Below are positions 1 to 8,854 of a stretch of DNA of 64,000 nucleotides, piece after piece. The notes beneath the pieces were generated by a model that did no database searches, was not told the DNA's origin, and worked only from the letters and a program-made list of their open reading frames with translations. Location: assembly GCA_026168455.1 (NCBI GenBank), contig CM047428.1:20922759-20986758 (forward strand). Direction: 5' to 3'. The translations under genes were made by a program, and so were the position numbers. The first letter of the stretch is position 1. The number at the start of each line of letters is the position of its first letter. The DNA is from Theocolax elegans (Eukaryota > Arthropoda > Insecta > Hymenoptera > Cerocephalidae).

Positions 1-74
1 AGAGAGAGAGAGAGAGAGAGAATGAGAGATAGAGAGAGAGAGTGAGTGAGAGAGAGAATGGGAGAGAGAGAGAA
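1..74. repeat. (AG)n microsatellite
   Basis: Nearly pure AG repeat with ATG and TGAG interruptions. It abuts the 3' end of the minus-strand LINE that follows. A similar AG tract lies at 8345-8440. Confidence 0.9.
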
Positions 75-400
75 TTGATTGATAACATAGTTTATTCTTG
101 CCAAGGTTTTAATAAACCTTATGGCAATAGAAATATATGGTACAAATAAGGTGTAAAAAAAATATAAGTGTAGAATTACAAATGCGGCAGTACGTAAGTA
201 TAAATATACAATGGAAGTAAGCCATCACGAATAAGATAACATATAAATAAAATACATATGATAATAGATTAAAAATAAAAATAATAGATAAAAATAAAAA
301 TAAAGTCTACACGCTAACTATAATAACAATAATGAAGCATAAACAGGTATAACATACAGATAGAAAAACATTGTCGCATCATTCATACATAGACTTAAGC

Positions 401-2335
401 TTAAGCTTGATCGCCTTTTAAAAATTTACAATAATTAACCTTAAATGACTCTACCGTCGGGGACTCTCGAATATGCAGGGGAATTTTTTCCCAATTTTGC
501 ATTGCTGATATGTGGAAAGAGTGTATGAAGGCCTCCCTTTTTGCCACAGGGATTACAAAAACAGAATTTACCCTCCTTGATCTGCGCGACTCATCTTCCG
601 CGAATTTTAAGGAACTAAACAGATAATAGGGGTTCCTCGTGCAGATGAGATTATATGTAATGAGGCCAAGAAAACACCGACGCCGATTCAACAAGGTCAT
701 CCAACCTAGACGGTCGTAATATGGTAGGAGGCAAGCATCGCGCTTGAGATGAAAAATAAACCTTACAACAGTGTTTTGTAGGCGCTGCAATTTGGTGTCA
801 AGGTATGTCGGGAGGTTACTATACACACAACGTGCATAGTCAAATTGAGGTAGAATCAAGGCATTGGCTAAGAGTATTTTGGCTTTGACAGGGAAGTATG
901 AGGCTTTATAGCGCAAACGATATAAGGTTCCATGAACGCTTGAGGAGATGCGCGCAACCTGCGCATTCCAAGTCAAGTCGCTGGTTAATATGACCCCCAG
1001 GTTTTTAACTTGATTAGATAGCGAAATAATATTACCCTCGACAAGTATGGGCGGAATAACTACATCTCTCAAGCGAATCTGCATTTGCGCAGAGGCAAAA
1101 AGTATTGCCTGCGTTTTATTTATATTTAGCCTAAGTCCATTGTCCTCAACCCAGTTGATGATAGACGAAATGTCCTCGTTCAAACTCGCGATTGTTTCAT
1201 TGATATCAGATAAATTACACTGGATATAGATTTTTAAATCGTCTGCAAAGAGCATCGCCTTTGAATACCTAAGTACTAACAAAATAGAATTTATGAATAT
1301 TAAAAAGATGATAGGACCCAGCGTGGATCCCTGAGGCACCCCTGATGTCACTGGCAGAAAATTAGATGATTGGTATTTGTTATTGTTATTGATTACAGCC
1401 TGCAAACGTCCTGTAAGGTAAGAATGCATCCAACCAAGAGCCTTAGGAGAAAAATTTAACTTTTTGAGTTTGTGTAAAAGGACAGTATGATCAACGGTAT
1501 CAAAAGCCCGACTCAAATAAAAAAAAACCATAAAAGTAATCATACCGTTCTCAAACCCAAAGCGAATATCGTCGGTAGTTTTGAGTAGATCTGTTTGTGT
1601 ACTAAAACCTTTGCGAAAACCCGATTGAAAAGGAGAGAGTAGTAAGTTGGACTCTAAATAATCTACCAGCTGCAAATAAATAAGTCTATCGAAGACCTTG
1701 GCAAAATGGGGCAATTGCGCTATTGGGCGTGTATCGGCTGGGGAATTGGGTGCCTTGTTTTTGCATAATGGGACAATCGAACTATTCTTCCACCACGAGG
1801 GATAAACAGCCAGATCAATCGATAAACCGTCATTACCACGACACTTAGATTTGGGCAAACAAAATCTTACTGCTGAAAGTACTTGTAAAAAATCAAGATG
1901 CACAAAGGAAAATAAAATAGAATCCTTGTTATAAGGCAGCTGTGAAATTTGACGTATCTGCTCCAATGAACACGGAGGATGGCAGCATGCAACTTTGGAG
2001 TAGTAATCATTCAGTTCCTCAGCTTGGAAAAATTGGAGTGCTGAGTTAGGTTTATCCCTTAGTAGACCATGTGACCTCAAGATATTCCAATATTTACTAG
2101 AATCCGACGAGTGACCAAGAGACCTAATAAGGTAATCATTGCGTGCCTTTTTGATTAATATTTTTATGTGTTTCCGTAGAGTCTTATATTGAGAGAGCAG
2201 GGCATCACATCGCGTTCGTCGAGAACGCTTATAAAGGCGATCTCTAATTTTACATTTATCCCGAAGATCATTTGTGAACCAAGGGGCGGGACTCCTTCTT
2301 AAAATCCGTTCAGTAAAGGGTGCACAGGCATTCAA
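401..2335 (-). CDS. LINE a reverse transcriptase part of ORF2
   Basis: A 644-residue open stretch carrying most of the non-LTR reverse transcriptase core in order: RPIAQLPHFAKVFD near residue 202, AFDTVDH near 280, SGVPQGSTLGP near 331 and the catalytic LFADDLKIYI near 365. A thumb and C-terminal region with YARCVYSNLP and NWEKIPLHIRES follows, which is usual for insect LINEs. The initial Met is only the first in the open frame. The true ORF2 starts upstream in the endonuclease (2336-3210), separated here by an in-frame stop at the 2335/2336 junction. The region near residue 270 (MVFFYLSRAFD) lacks the usual DLSKAFD spelling at its first Asp, a sign of decay. It would act in target-primed reverse transcription if restored, but this copy is probably dead. 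Confidence 0.85.
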   Translation of the reverse strand: MNACAPFTERILRRSPAPWFTNDLRDKCKIRDRLYKRSRRTRCDALLSQYKTLRKHIKILIKKARNDYLIRSLGHSSDSSKYWNILRSHGLLRDKPNSALQFFQAEELNDYYSKVACCHPPCSLEQIRQISQLPYNKDSILFSFVHLDFLQVLSAVRFCLPKSKCRGNDGLSIDLAVYPSWWKNSSIVPLCKNKAPNSPADTRPIAQLPHFAKVFDRLIYLQLVDYLESNLLLSPFQSGFRKGFSTQTDLLKTTDDIRFGFENGMITFMVFFYLSRAFDTVDHTVLLHKLKKLNFSPKALGWMHSYLTGRLQAVINNNNKYQSSNFLPVTSGVPQGSTLGPIIFLIFINSILLVLRYSKAMLFADDLKIYIQCNLSDINETIASLNEDISSIINWVEDNGLRLNINKTQAILFASAQMQIRLRDVVIPPILVEGNIISLSNQVKNLGVILTSDLTWNAQVARISSSVHGTLYRLRYKASYFPVKAKILLANALILPQFDYARCVYSNLPTYLDTKLQRLQNTVVRFIFHLKRDACLLPYYDRLGWMTLLNRRRCFLGLITYNLICTRNPYYLFSSLKFAEDESRRSRRVNSVFVIPVAKREAFIHSFHISAMQNWEKIPLHIRESPTVESFKVNYCKFLKGDQA

Positions 2336-3210
2336 TTAGCCCAGTGTTCCCTCTCCGAAAGCATTCATAGCATCATCAACAACAAGATTATCATTCCGTT
2401 GTAAAATACTCAAAGCAGACTCCAAAGTAGTTTGAATGTTTAGGGAGAACAACCGAGGATCAAAATTTTTAAAATTACGCGAGGACAGAGCAAAGTGTGC
2501 ATTCACGGGATCATCCAGCTTGAAATCCACTATCAAAGAATTATGGCAGTTAATAAACGGCGATAGTGACTTAACATGGTGTTTAACTTTGTCAGCAGAA
2601 TCAACTATAATTGCAGCCAACCAGGTGTCAGAGAGATCACGATGGTGCGTTGGACCAAACGGAATCAATGAAGATTTGCTTCAAGGATCAAATTCCGCAG
2701 ATGCTGTGAATAAAAATTATCAGTAGTTAAGTCCGAGTTGAGATCACCCGCAAGAACAACATTAGAGTAAAGGTGAATATAATTGTTGACAGCATTAAAA
2801 ACATTGGACAGGACATTTCCCTTGGGACGACGATAAATAGACACAAAAAGTATTTTTTGAGAACAATTAGGTGAAAGTTCAACAATTAAATTCAGTGGAA
2901 TTAAGATCTAAATTTTGGGATCTAAAAATTGCTTTATATGGTATAGATTTGCGGATATAAACTGCAACTCCACCACCTTGGAGAAACTCTCGTCTACTAC
3001 TAGTTGCCCTGATGTTCCAATCATTACGGAGTAACATAAAATTACTAATATCGAAGAGTGAGGTTGGTTGCCTAGGTTTTAGCCATGTTTCAGCAAGAGA
3101 TAGTACGTCGACAGATTCCCTGTATATGAAATCCTTAACTTCATGGAGATGCTCCTTCAAAGAATTAACATTAATTTGGGCGATACGTATAGATGCTTAG
3201 ATATGAATGG
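2336..3210 (-). pseudogene. LINE a endonuclease domain, frameshifted
   Basis: The minus strand reads IRIAQINVNSLKEHLHEV at the start of an apurinic-endonuclease-like domain, followed by the LAETWL motif (catalytic Glu) and GGGVAVYIRK. After a break near 2879 another frame gives VVLAGDLNSD (the GDxN motif), and a third frame (2336-2668) gives the C-terminal half. At least two frame changes and a stop separate the pieces, so no continuous endonuclease is encoded. In this family the domain nicks target DNA to prime reverse transcription. Confidence 0.75.
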
Positions 3211-3241
3211 GAGTACTAATTACAGGTTGAGATGGTAGTAG

Positions 3242-3408
3242 TCACTTAAGATTGCTTAGATCCTGTCTGGTGACTATGGATATCGGCTCATCATGACCAT
3301 TTCGACGAACATAAATGTTACTTTCACGAGTCCAAACATGTTTGAAATTCAGCTCACGAGCCTTTTGCTTGGTTGCAGTGAAAAGACGATAGAGAGGCGA
3401 AGGCAACA
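3242..3408 (-). pseudogene. LINE a ORF1 C-terminal fragment
   Basis: About 55 codons on the minus strand read PLYRLFTATKQKARELNF, then HVWTRESNIYVRRNGHDEP, and end in DLSNLK and a stop. The pattern (a 'K-A-R-E-L' helix, an aromatic-W-T-R-x-x-x-I-Y-V-R-R strand, and an I-x-I strand) is that of the C-terminal domain shared by ORF1 proteins of many insect LINEs and baculovirus FP25K-like proteins. It sits just upstream of the endonuclease frame, the expected place. The N-terminal part is lost to 5' truncation. Confidence 0.6.
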
Positions 3409-3410
3409 TA

Positions 3411-3715
3411 TAGGAGAATAAACTGTGGAACACGCATACGTATTAGTATGTACATTAGCACAGCTATAAAATATAGTCTTCTAGAATCTGAAAATAGCCA
3501 TGACACGGAGACTCTGTGAGGGGTCACATGATCATCCCTCCTCACACCACACACATAGCGTACAAAGGAATTCTGTATCGCCTGTCGTCTGTTACGTAAT
3601 TCCTGCAAGGCGTCCACAACAACCACAGAACAATAATCCAGATGTAGGAAAAACAAGGCTTCAGCAAGTTGTTTACAAAGGATTACGTTAGTGTATTTTC
3701 TAAAAAAGCGCAGAC
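3411..3715 (-). pseudogene. LINE b C-terminal fragment (distal half)
   Basis: The minus strand reads SLRFFRKYTNVILCKQLAEA, then FFLHLDYCSVV and a RRQAIQNSFVRYVCGV stretch typical of the region after the reverse transcriptase palm of insect LINEs. Joined to 7624-7857 across the Penelope insertion, the sense is continuous: ...VNKTLY at the right side and SLRF... at the left. The fragment ends near 3411 where LINE a begins. Confidence 0.75.
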
Positions 3716-3728
3716 TATATAAAGTCTT
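3716..3728. repeat. Target-site duplication of the Penelope insertion, left copy
   Basis: TATATAAAGTCTT is found here and again at 7611-7623, directly flanking the 3729-7610 insertion inside LINE b. It is a 13-bp exact match. Confidence 0.85.
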
Positions 3729-3785
3729 TAGGAGTAGTTTAGGTTTTCCTCGATATTGATGAACAAACCAATTTATTTATTTGGC

Positions 3786-3818
3786 GACGTTTCGATGGAT
3801 ATCCTCCATCCTCATCAG
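3786..3818 (-). ncRNA. Hammerhead-like ribozyme motif, left Penelope copy
   Basis: The reverse complement contains CTGATGA, a G, a perfect 5-bp stem (GATGG/CCATC) with a 7-nt loop, then GAAAC and GTC. This is the order of the hammerhead core (CUGAUGA, stem II, GAAA). Penelope-like elements are known to carry such motifs in their terminal repeats. The single extra G before stem II departs from the minimal consensus. Confidence 0.7.
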
Positions 3819-4762
3819 GCTATACCTTTTATTAAAAAATGATTTCATTTTACAATATCTTTTTAAACACAATTTTTACATATATAAATCTAAGTTACTT
3901 ACTACTTCGTCAATATATAGGTATACAATATTATTAACAGCATCTCTGATGCGTCGCTCTATAATTGAAAACAATGATTAAAATAACAAACGTTTAACAA
4001 TTTTTGCACAGAGATTGAGGTTATATATAACATACCTTTCCCCTATTGTTGTGTCCATAATCAACACAAAAAATTGAAAATTAAATAAATACTTGAAGAA
4101 CATTACAAAATAAATTAACACATAATCACACATATTAAGCAAAAGGCAGTCAAATATTAAAATAAAGCTAACAATGTATATCACAGACGGTTAATACTGA
4201 AAAATTTGAAATCTCACGTCCCCCGTTTTCAGAGACACCTATGCGATCAATCTGAATCAGATCGACAACACAGTCATCCCCACCACAGGCGCGAAACTTC
4301 AAATTAAGTACATTATGTGTACTGATAAGTAATAAAAATTAATAAATTATTTATGATTATTTACAAGAGAACTCAAAAAAAAAAATTTTATAAGACTAAA
4401 TTAAAATTTACCATTTCAATAAAAAATTTTTTTCCCCCGTTGAAACAAATAATAATTGGAAATAAAAATTTTAATAATTAAATTTAAGTAGTTGATTATG
4501 TTATTAAATTTTAAATATAGTAGATTAACTAAACAATTTTTATAATAATGAAGAATCTTTTAATTATGAACCTAAATGAAAAGAAATTAAAAAAAAAATT
4601 AAAAAAACCAAAAATATATATTTGAATTTACCGCGCCGCGCATCGTTCAAGACCAATACGCGCAGTAAGAATCGATCATCACGCAAGTCAATCACTCGCC
4701 TTATCCAAACATTTGATCGATATACATTGATTTGAGGTTATGTCATAGGGGAGAGATACACA

Positions 4763-5095
4763 TTATAATTGAGATTTTAATTTAATACTATTGATAATGT
4801 CACTGTAATGTTGGCTAAGATGTCTAGTATCGTCTTTGCAATTGATCGCATTATGTTGCAGATTTATGTGAATCATTTCTGATAATACTCGTTTTTTCCA
4901 ATTCTTTTCAGTACCAAGTATTTTGACGTTGTCAAAAGCTAACGAATGATCATATGCGAGCATATGTTCATTGATTACATAGTGCGACGCAGTTTTGTTT
5001 ATATTAGCTTTATGTTCTTTAATGCGACATTTTACTTGTCTCTTTGTTTCACCCACATAACTAGCATTACAATCTTTACACTCTATTTTATACAC
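4763..5095 (-). pseudogene. GIY-YIG endonuclease of the left Penelope copy
   Basis: A 110-residue frame starting MYKIECKDCNASYVGETKRQ (YxI...YVG, the GIY-YIG signature), then VKCRIKEHKAN and INEHMLAYDHSL. This domain sits at the C-terminus of Penelope-like reverse transcriptases and nicks target DNA. The upstream reverse transcriptase is missing because the copy is truncated at about 5127. It keeps a 32-base segment that the right copy has lost and so shows the fuller C-terminus (to KLKSQL). Confidence 0.85.
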
Positions 5096-5152
5096 TACAT
5101 TAGTTTTAGTTAATTTGTCTATTTGTAGTTAATTTAATTAGTTGTAGTTAAT

Positions 5153-6540
5153 TTGTATACAACGTTACCAAGAATTTATGGGCTGCCAAAGATACACAAG
5201 AAGGATGTACCATTAAGACCTATTGTATCTTGTATTGGTAGCCCCACATATAAACTATCCAAAATTGTGGAAAAAATGATCACAAATAGTATTAAAAAAC
5301 CTAAATCTTATGTAAAAAATAGTGTCGAATTAATTAAAAAACTTAGCTACTGTGACATTCCTGCAAATTATATAATAATTTCACTAGATGTAGTCTCCTT
5401 GTTCACTAATGTCCCAGAAGAATTAGTTCTTAAAGGTATTGAAAAAAGATACCATTTAATAAGAAAAATACATAATGTCTCTCTACATGAATTAATTGAA
5501 GCAGTTAAATTTTTGATGTGCAACACTTACTTTCAATGGGAGAATAAATATTATCAACAACTATATGGAAGTAATACTGTCTCAAAAAATTAGATTTTAT
5601 TCCACCGTTCTATTACAGATATGTGGATGATACAATTATGTGTATTCCCGAAAATAAATTAACAAATGTAATTGAAGTTTTCAATAACTACCATAAGAAA
5701 TTGCAGTTCACTCATGAAAAAGAGAATAATGGTTATATAAGTTTTTTAGAGGTATCACTAATAAGAAATGAAAATAGAAAAGTTATTACTAATTGGTATA
5801 GGAAAGATACCTTTTCAGGACGATTTTTACATTTTGAATCTAGTCATACAATACAGCAGATGCGGGCTATGGTATATACATTGGTGGACAAGGCAATTTT
5901 GTTAGCACATGAAAAATTTCATGGAACCAATATTAAACTAGTCAAAGAATTTTTAAAAAATAATTGTTACCCAAAAAAGTTTATAAATCATAATATAAGA
6001 AAAACATTAGAGAAAATAAAATATAGTTCTAGTCATAACAATGATCAAGTTAATAATAGAGTAGTAACTAATTATAAAGCAACTTTAAATATTCCTTTTA
6101 TTCCTAAATTTTATGAAAAAATATCTGGTTCTATGAAAGACAAAGCTATCAAAGTTATACCTAAAATTTATAATAAAATTGATGGAGTTATTGTGAGGGG
6201 CAAAGATAAAATAGACAAATTAACTAAAACTAATGTAGTGTATAAAATAGATTGTAAAGATTGTAATGCTAGTTATGTGGGTGAAACAAAGAGACAAGTA
6301 AAATGTCGTATTAAAGAACATAAAGCTAATATAAACAAAACTGAGTCGCACAATGTAATCAATGAACATATGCTCGCATATGATCATTCGTTAAAAGAAT
6401 TGGAAAAAACGAGTATTATCAGAAATGATTCACATAAATCTGCAACATAATGCGATCAATTGCAAAGACGATACTAGACATCTTAGCCAACATTACAGTG
6501 ACATTATCAATAGTATTAAATTAAAATCTCAATTATAATG
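5153..6540 (+). pseudogene. Penelope-like reverse transcriptase with GIY-YIG domain, broken
   Basis: The first frame (5153-5593) gives YGLPKIHK, LRPIVSCIGSPTYKLSK and ISLDVVSLFTNVP (catalytic Asp motif). A deletion follows, removing the usual GxxMGSPLSP segment and shifting the frame. The next frame resumes with FYYRYVDDTIMCIPENKL, whose YVDD is the palm catalytic motif, and runs through the Penelope thumb (HFESSHT, FHGTNIKLVKEFL) to the GIY-YIG domain YKIDCKDCNASYVGETKRQ. A 32-base deletion near 6390 (relative to the left copy) shifts the frame before the endonuclease ends. The N-terminus is also absent. Penelope enzymes reverse transcribe and insert themselves at nicked ends, but this copy cannot. 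Confidence 0.9.
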
Positions 6541-7483
6541 TGTATCTCTCCCCTATGACATAACCTCAAATCAATGTATATCGATCAAATGTTTGGATAA
6601 GGCGAGTGATTGACTTGCGTGATGATCGATTCTTACTGCGCGTATTGGTCTTGAACGATGCGCGGCGCGGTAAATTCAAATATATATTTTTGGTTTTTTT
6701 AATTTTTTTTTTAATTTCTTCTCATTTAGGTTCATAATTAAAAGATTCTTCATTATTATAAAAATTGTTTAGTTAATGTACTATATTTAAAATTTAATAA
6801 CATAAGCAACTACTTAAATTTAATTATTAAAATTTTTATTTCCAATTATTATTTGTTTCAACGGGGGAAAAAAATTTTTTATTGAAATGGTAAATTTTAA
6901 TTTAGTCTTATAAACATTTTTTTTTTTGAGTTCTCTTGTAAATAATCATAAATAATTTATTAATTTTTATTACTTATCAGTACACATAATGTACTTAATT
7001 TGAAGTTTCGCGCCTGTGGTGGGGATGACTGTGTTGTCGATCTGATTCAGATTGATCGCATAGGTGTCTCTGAAAACGGGGGACGTGAGATTTCAAATTT
7101 TTCAGTATTAACCGTCTGTGATATACATTGTTAGCTTTATTTTAATATTTGACTGCCTTTTGCTTAATATGTGTGATTATGTGTTAATTTATTTTGTAAT
7201 GTTCTTCAAGTATTTATTTAATTTTCAATTTTTTGTGTTGATTATGGACACAACAATAGGGGAAAGGTATGTTATATATAACCTCAATCTCTGTGCAAAA
7301 ATTGTTAAACGTTTGTTATTTTAATCATTGTTTTCAATTATAGAGCGACGCATCAGAGATGCTGTTAATAATACTGTATACCTATATATTGACGAAGTAG
7401 TAAGTAACTTAGATTTATATATGTAAAAATTGTGTTTAAAAAGATATTGTAAAATGAAATCATTTTTTAATAAAAGGTATAGC

Positions 7484-7516
7484 CTGATGAGGATGGAGGA
7501 TATCCATCGAAACGTC
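7484..7516 (+). ncRNA. Hammerhead-like ribozyme motif, right Penelope copy
   Basis: CTGATGA at 7484-7490, one G, stem strands GATGG (7492-7496) and CCATC (7504-7508), GAAAC (7509-7513) and GTC (7514-7516). Same motif as on the minus strand at 3786-3818. As in described Penelope ribozymes, no substantial stem III is visible, so efficient cleavage may need a dimeric transcript. Confidence 0.7.
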
Positions 7517-7610
7517 GCCAAATAAATAAATTGGTTTGTTCATCAATATCGAGGAAAACCTAAACTACTCCTAAATATACTGCATGGACGACAAAATATC
7601 ACTCAATAAT

Positions 7611-7623
7611 TATATAAAGTCTT
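7611..7623. repeat. Target-site duplication of the Penelope insertion, right copy
   Basis: TATATAAAGTCTT, identical to 3716-3728. Confidence 0.85.
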
Positions 7624-8342
7624 ATTAACCTTCTTCGCAACACTATCCAAATGATTTTTCCAAGTAAGTTGAGAGTCTAGAATTACTCCAAGACTCAGAA
7701 CATTATCCACAAAAGGGATGCGCACACCATCACCCAGCTCAAAGCATGGCTTGTCTTCCTTGTAAAATTTCGAACAATATTTGCGACATCCAAATAAAAT
7801 TGCTTGAGTTTTAGAGCTATTGAGCTTAAGTGAGGCGCCCTCAGCCCATGCAGACAAGTCCTGATCGACCCTCTGAAGCCTCGCTATCCCCCATCAATGT
7901 CATGATAAGGAACCTGAATGTAAATCTGCAGATCATCTGCGTACAAAATATATTTGACCTCCGCAGAAACCAGCAACTCGCGTAAGTCACTAATGTATAA
8001 ACAAAACAGAAACGGTCCCAGTACTGACCCCTGTGGTACTCCTGAATTGGTTGCAATCCAGGGAGAAATGTTATCAGATGAGATAACCGCCTGCTGACGG
8101 GTTGAGAAATAAGAGTTTATCCACAAAAGGGCAGACCCGGAAAAACCCATCTGTTTCAGTCGAAGAAGTGATCTAGTAGGAGAGATTGTGTCAAAGGCCT
8201 TGCTGAAGTCAAACAGTAGGAGTAGAGTCACCAATTTATTATTGATCCCGACCCTAATATCCTCAGTTAACCTCAACAAGGCTGTCTCCGTTGAGCTGTA
8301 AGGTCTGAAACCAGTCTGTAATGGGTCCAAAAGAGAGTTTCT
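7624..8342 (-). pseudogene. LINE b reverse transcriptase fragment (proximal half)
   Basis: On the minus strand: LLDPLQTGFRPYSSTETALL, FDFSKAFDTISP, SGVPQGSVLGPFLF and LYADDLQIYI (palm catalytic YADD). After one frame change near 7880 it continues as LKLNSSKTQAILFG, LGVILDSQLTWKNHL and VAKKVNKTLY. It ends exactly at the Penelope target duplication and resumes at 3715. The 5' end dissolves into an AG/CT microsatellite near 8343, so the endonuclease and ORF1 are missing. It belongs to the same broad Jockey/I group as LINE a but is a different element. Confidence 0.85.
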
Positions 8343-8344
8343 CA

Positions 8345-8440
8345 GAGAGAGAGAGAGAGAATGAGAGATAGAGAAAGAGAGAGAAAGAGAATGAGAGAAT
8401 GAAAAATAGAGAGAGAGAGAGAGAATGAGAGAAAGTAATA
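8345..8440. repeat. Imperfect (AG)n microsatellite
   Basis: AG-rich repeat with ATGAG interruptions at the 5' edge of the LINE b fragment. Its pattern resembles the AG tract at 1-74. Confidence 0.85.
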
Positions 8441-8454
8441 AAGTGCGAGAGTGT

Positions 8455-8492
8455 GAGCGAGGTCCCGGTTCAAATCCGGGCTGTAGCTGTAT
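8455..8492 (+). repeat. tRNA-derived SINE remnant (B-box part)
   Basis: CCCGGTTCAAATCCGGG forms a T-arm-like hairpin holding a B-box-like GGTTCAAATCC. No A box or acceptor stem pairs with it, so this is a fragment of a tRNA-derived repeat and not a tRNA gene. Confidence 0.5.
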
Positions 8493-8854
8493 TTTTTCAT
8501 TGAAATTTCGAAAATGTTTGAAAAGTTTAACTTTGTTTTTCAAAGTTTTAATGCTTTAAAAAAGTGATCAATCGACAGAAAAAGGTTTAAAACGTGTAAT
8601 GAACGAAAAATTGCTGAAATGAGTTTTTGGTATAAGATCTTACCTGGGATTTGATTTGAGATCTCCAGTGAGATTTTTTAATGAGGATATATATATAAAC
8701 AACATATCAAAAATTGTAAAAACAAATCGTTATATCTATTTGAACTTCTAATATTTGTCATCCTAGTACATGTGGTATTTAGAATGTTATAATTAATAAT
8801 TTATTAATATGAATCAATCTATTTTGAATTATACACAGTTTATCAGGTATTAAT
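8493..8854. other. AT-rich spacer
   Basis: No convincing coding or structured element seen between the LINE b/SINE remnant and the palindromic element. Confidence 0.5.

Larger units (their letters stand above)
75..3410 (-). mobile_element. LINE a: 5'-truncated non-LTR retrotransposon
   Basis: On the minus strand this holds, in order, the C-terminus of an ORF1 (3408-3242), an endonuclease domain (3210-2336) and a reverse transcriptase (2335-401), followed by about 325 bases of 3' UTR. The 3' end is near 75, where short ATTG repeats give way to the AG tract. The 5' edge near 3410 is placed where the reading changes from the tail of another LINE (b) to this ORF1, so LINE a seems to have inserted into LINE b with the usual 5' truncation. 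The target duplication cannot be checked because the far flank lies outside the window. The clade looks Jockey/I-like, but that rests on motif style only. Confidence 0.8.
3729..7610. mobile_element. Penelope-like element: two head-to-head copies
   Basis: The outer arms are inverted copies of each other: about 3729-5127 matches the reverse complement of about 6210-7610. The left copy (minus) is truncated to its GIY-YIG endonuclease and 3' region. The right copy (plus, from about 5130) also keeps most of the reverse transcriptase. The whole is flanked by an exact 13-bp target duplication and interrupts the coding sense of LINE b. Partial inverted dimers are a known structure for Penelope-like elements. 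Each outer end carries a hammerhead-like ribozyme motif. The arms differ by scattered substitutions and a 32-base deletion in the right copy's endonuclease, and neither copy encodes a complete protein. Confidence 0.9.

Noticed and set aside
7118..7324. 68-codon frame present identically on both strands (also 3978-4184)
   Set aside because: Duplicate because it lies in the inverted arms of the Penelope pair; no recognisable domain and located in the non-coding 3' region.
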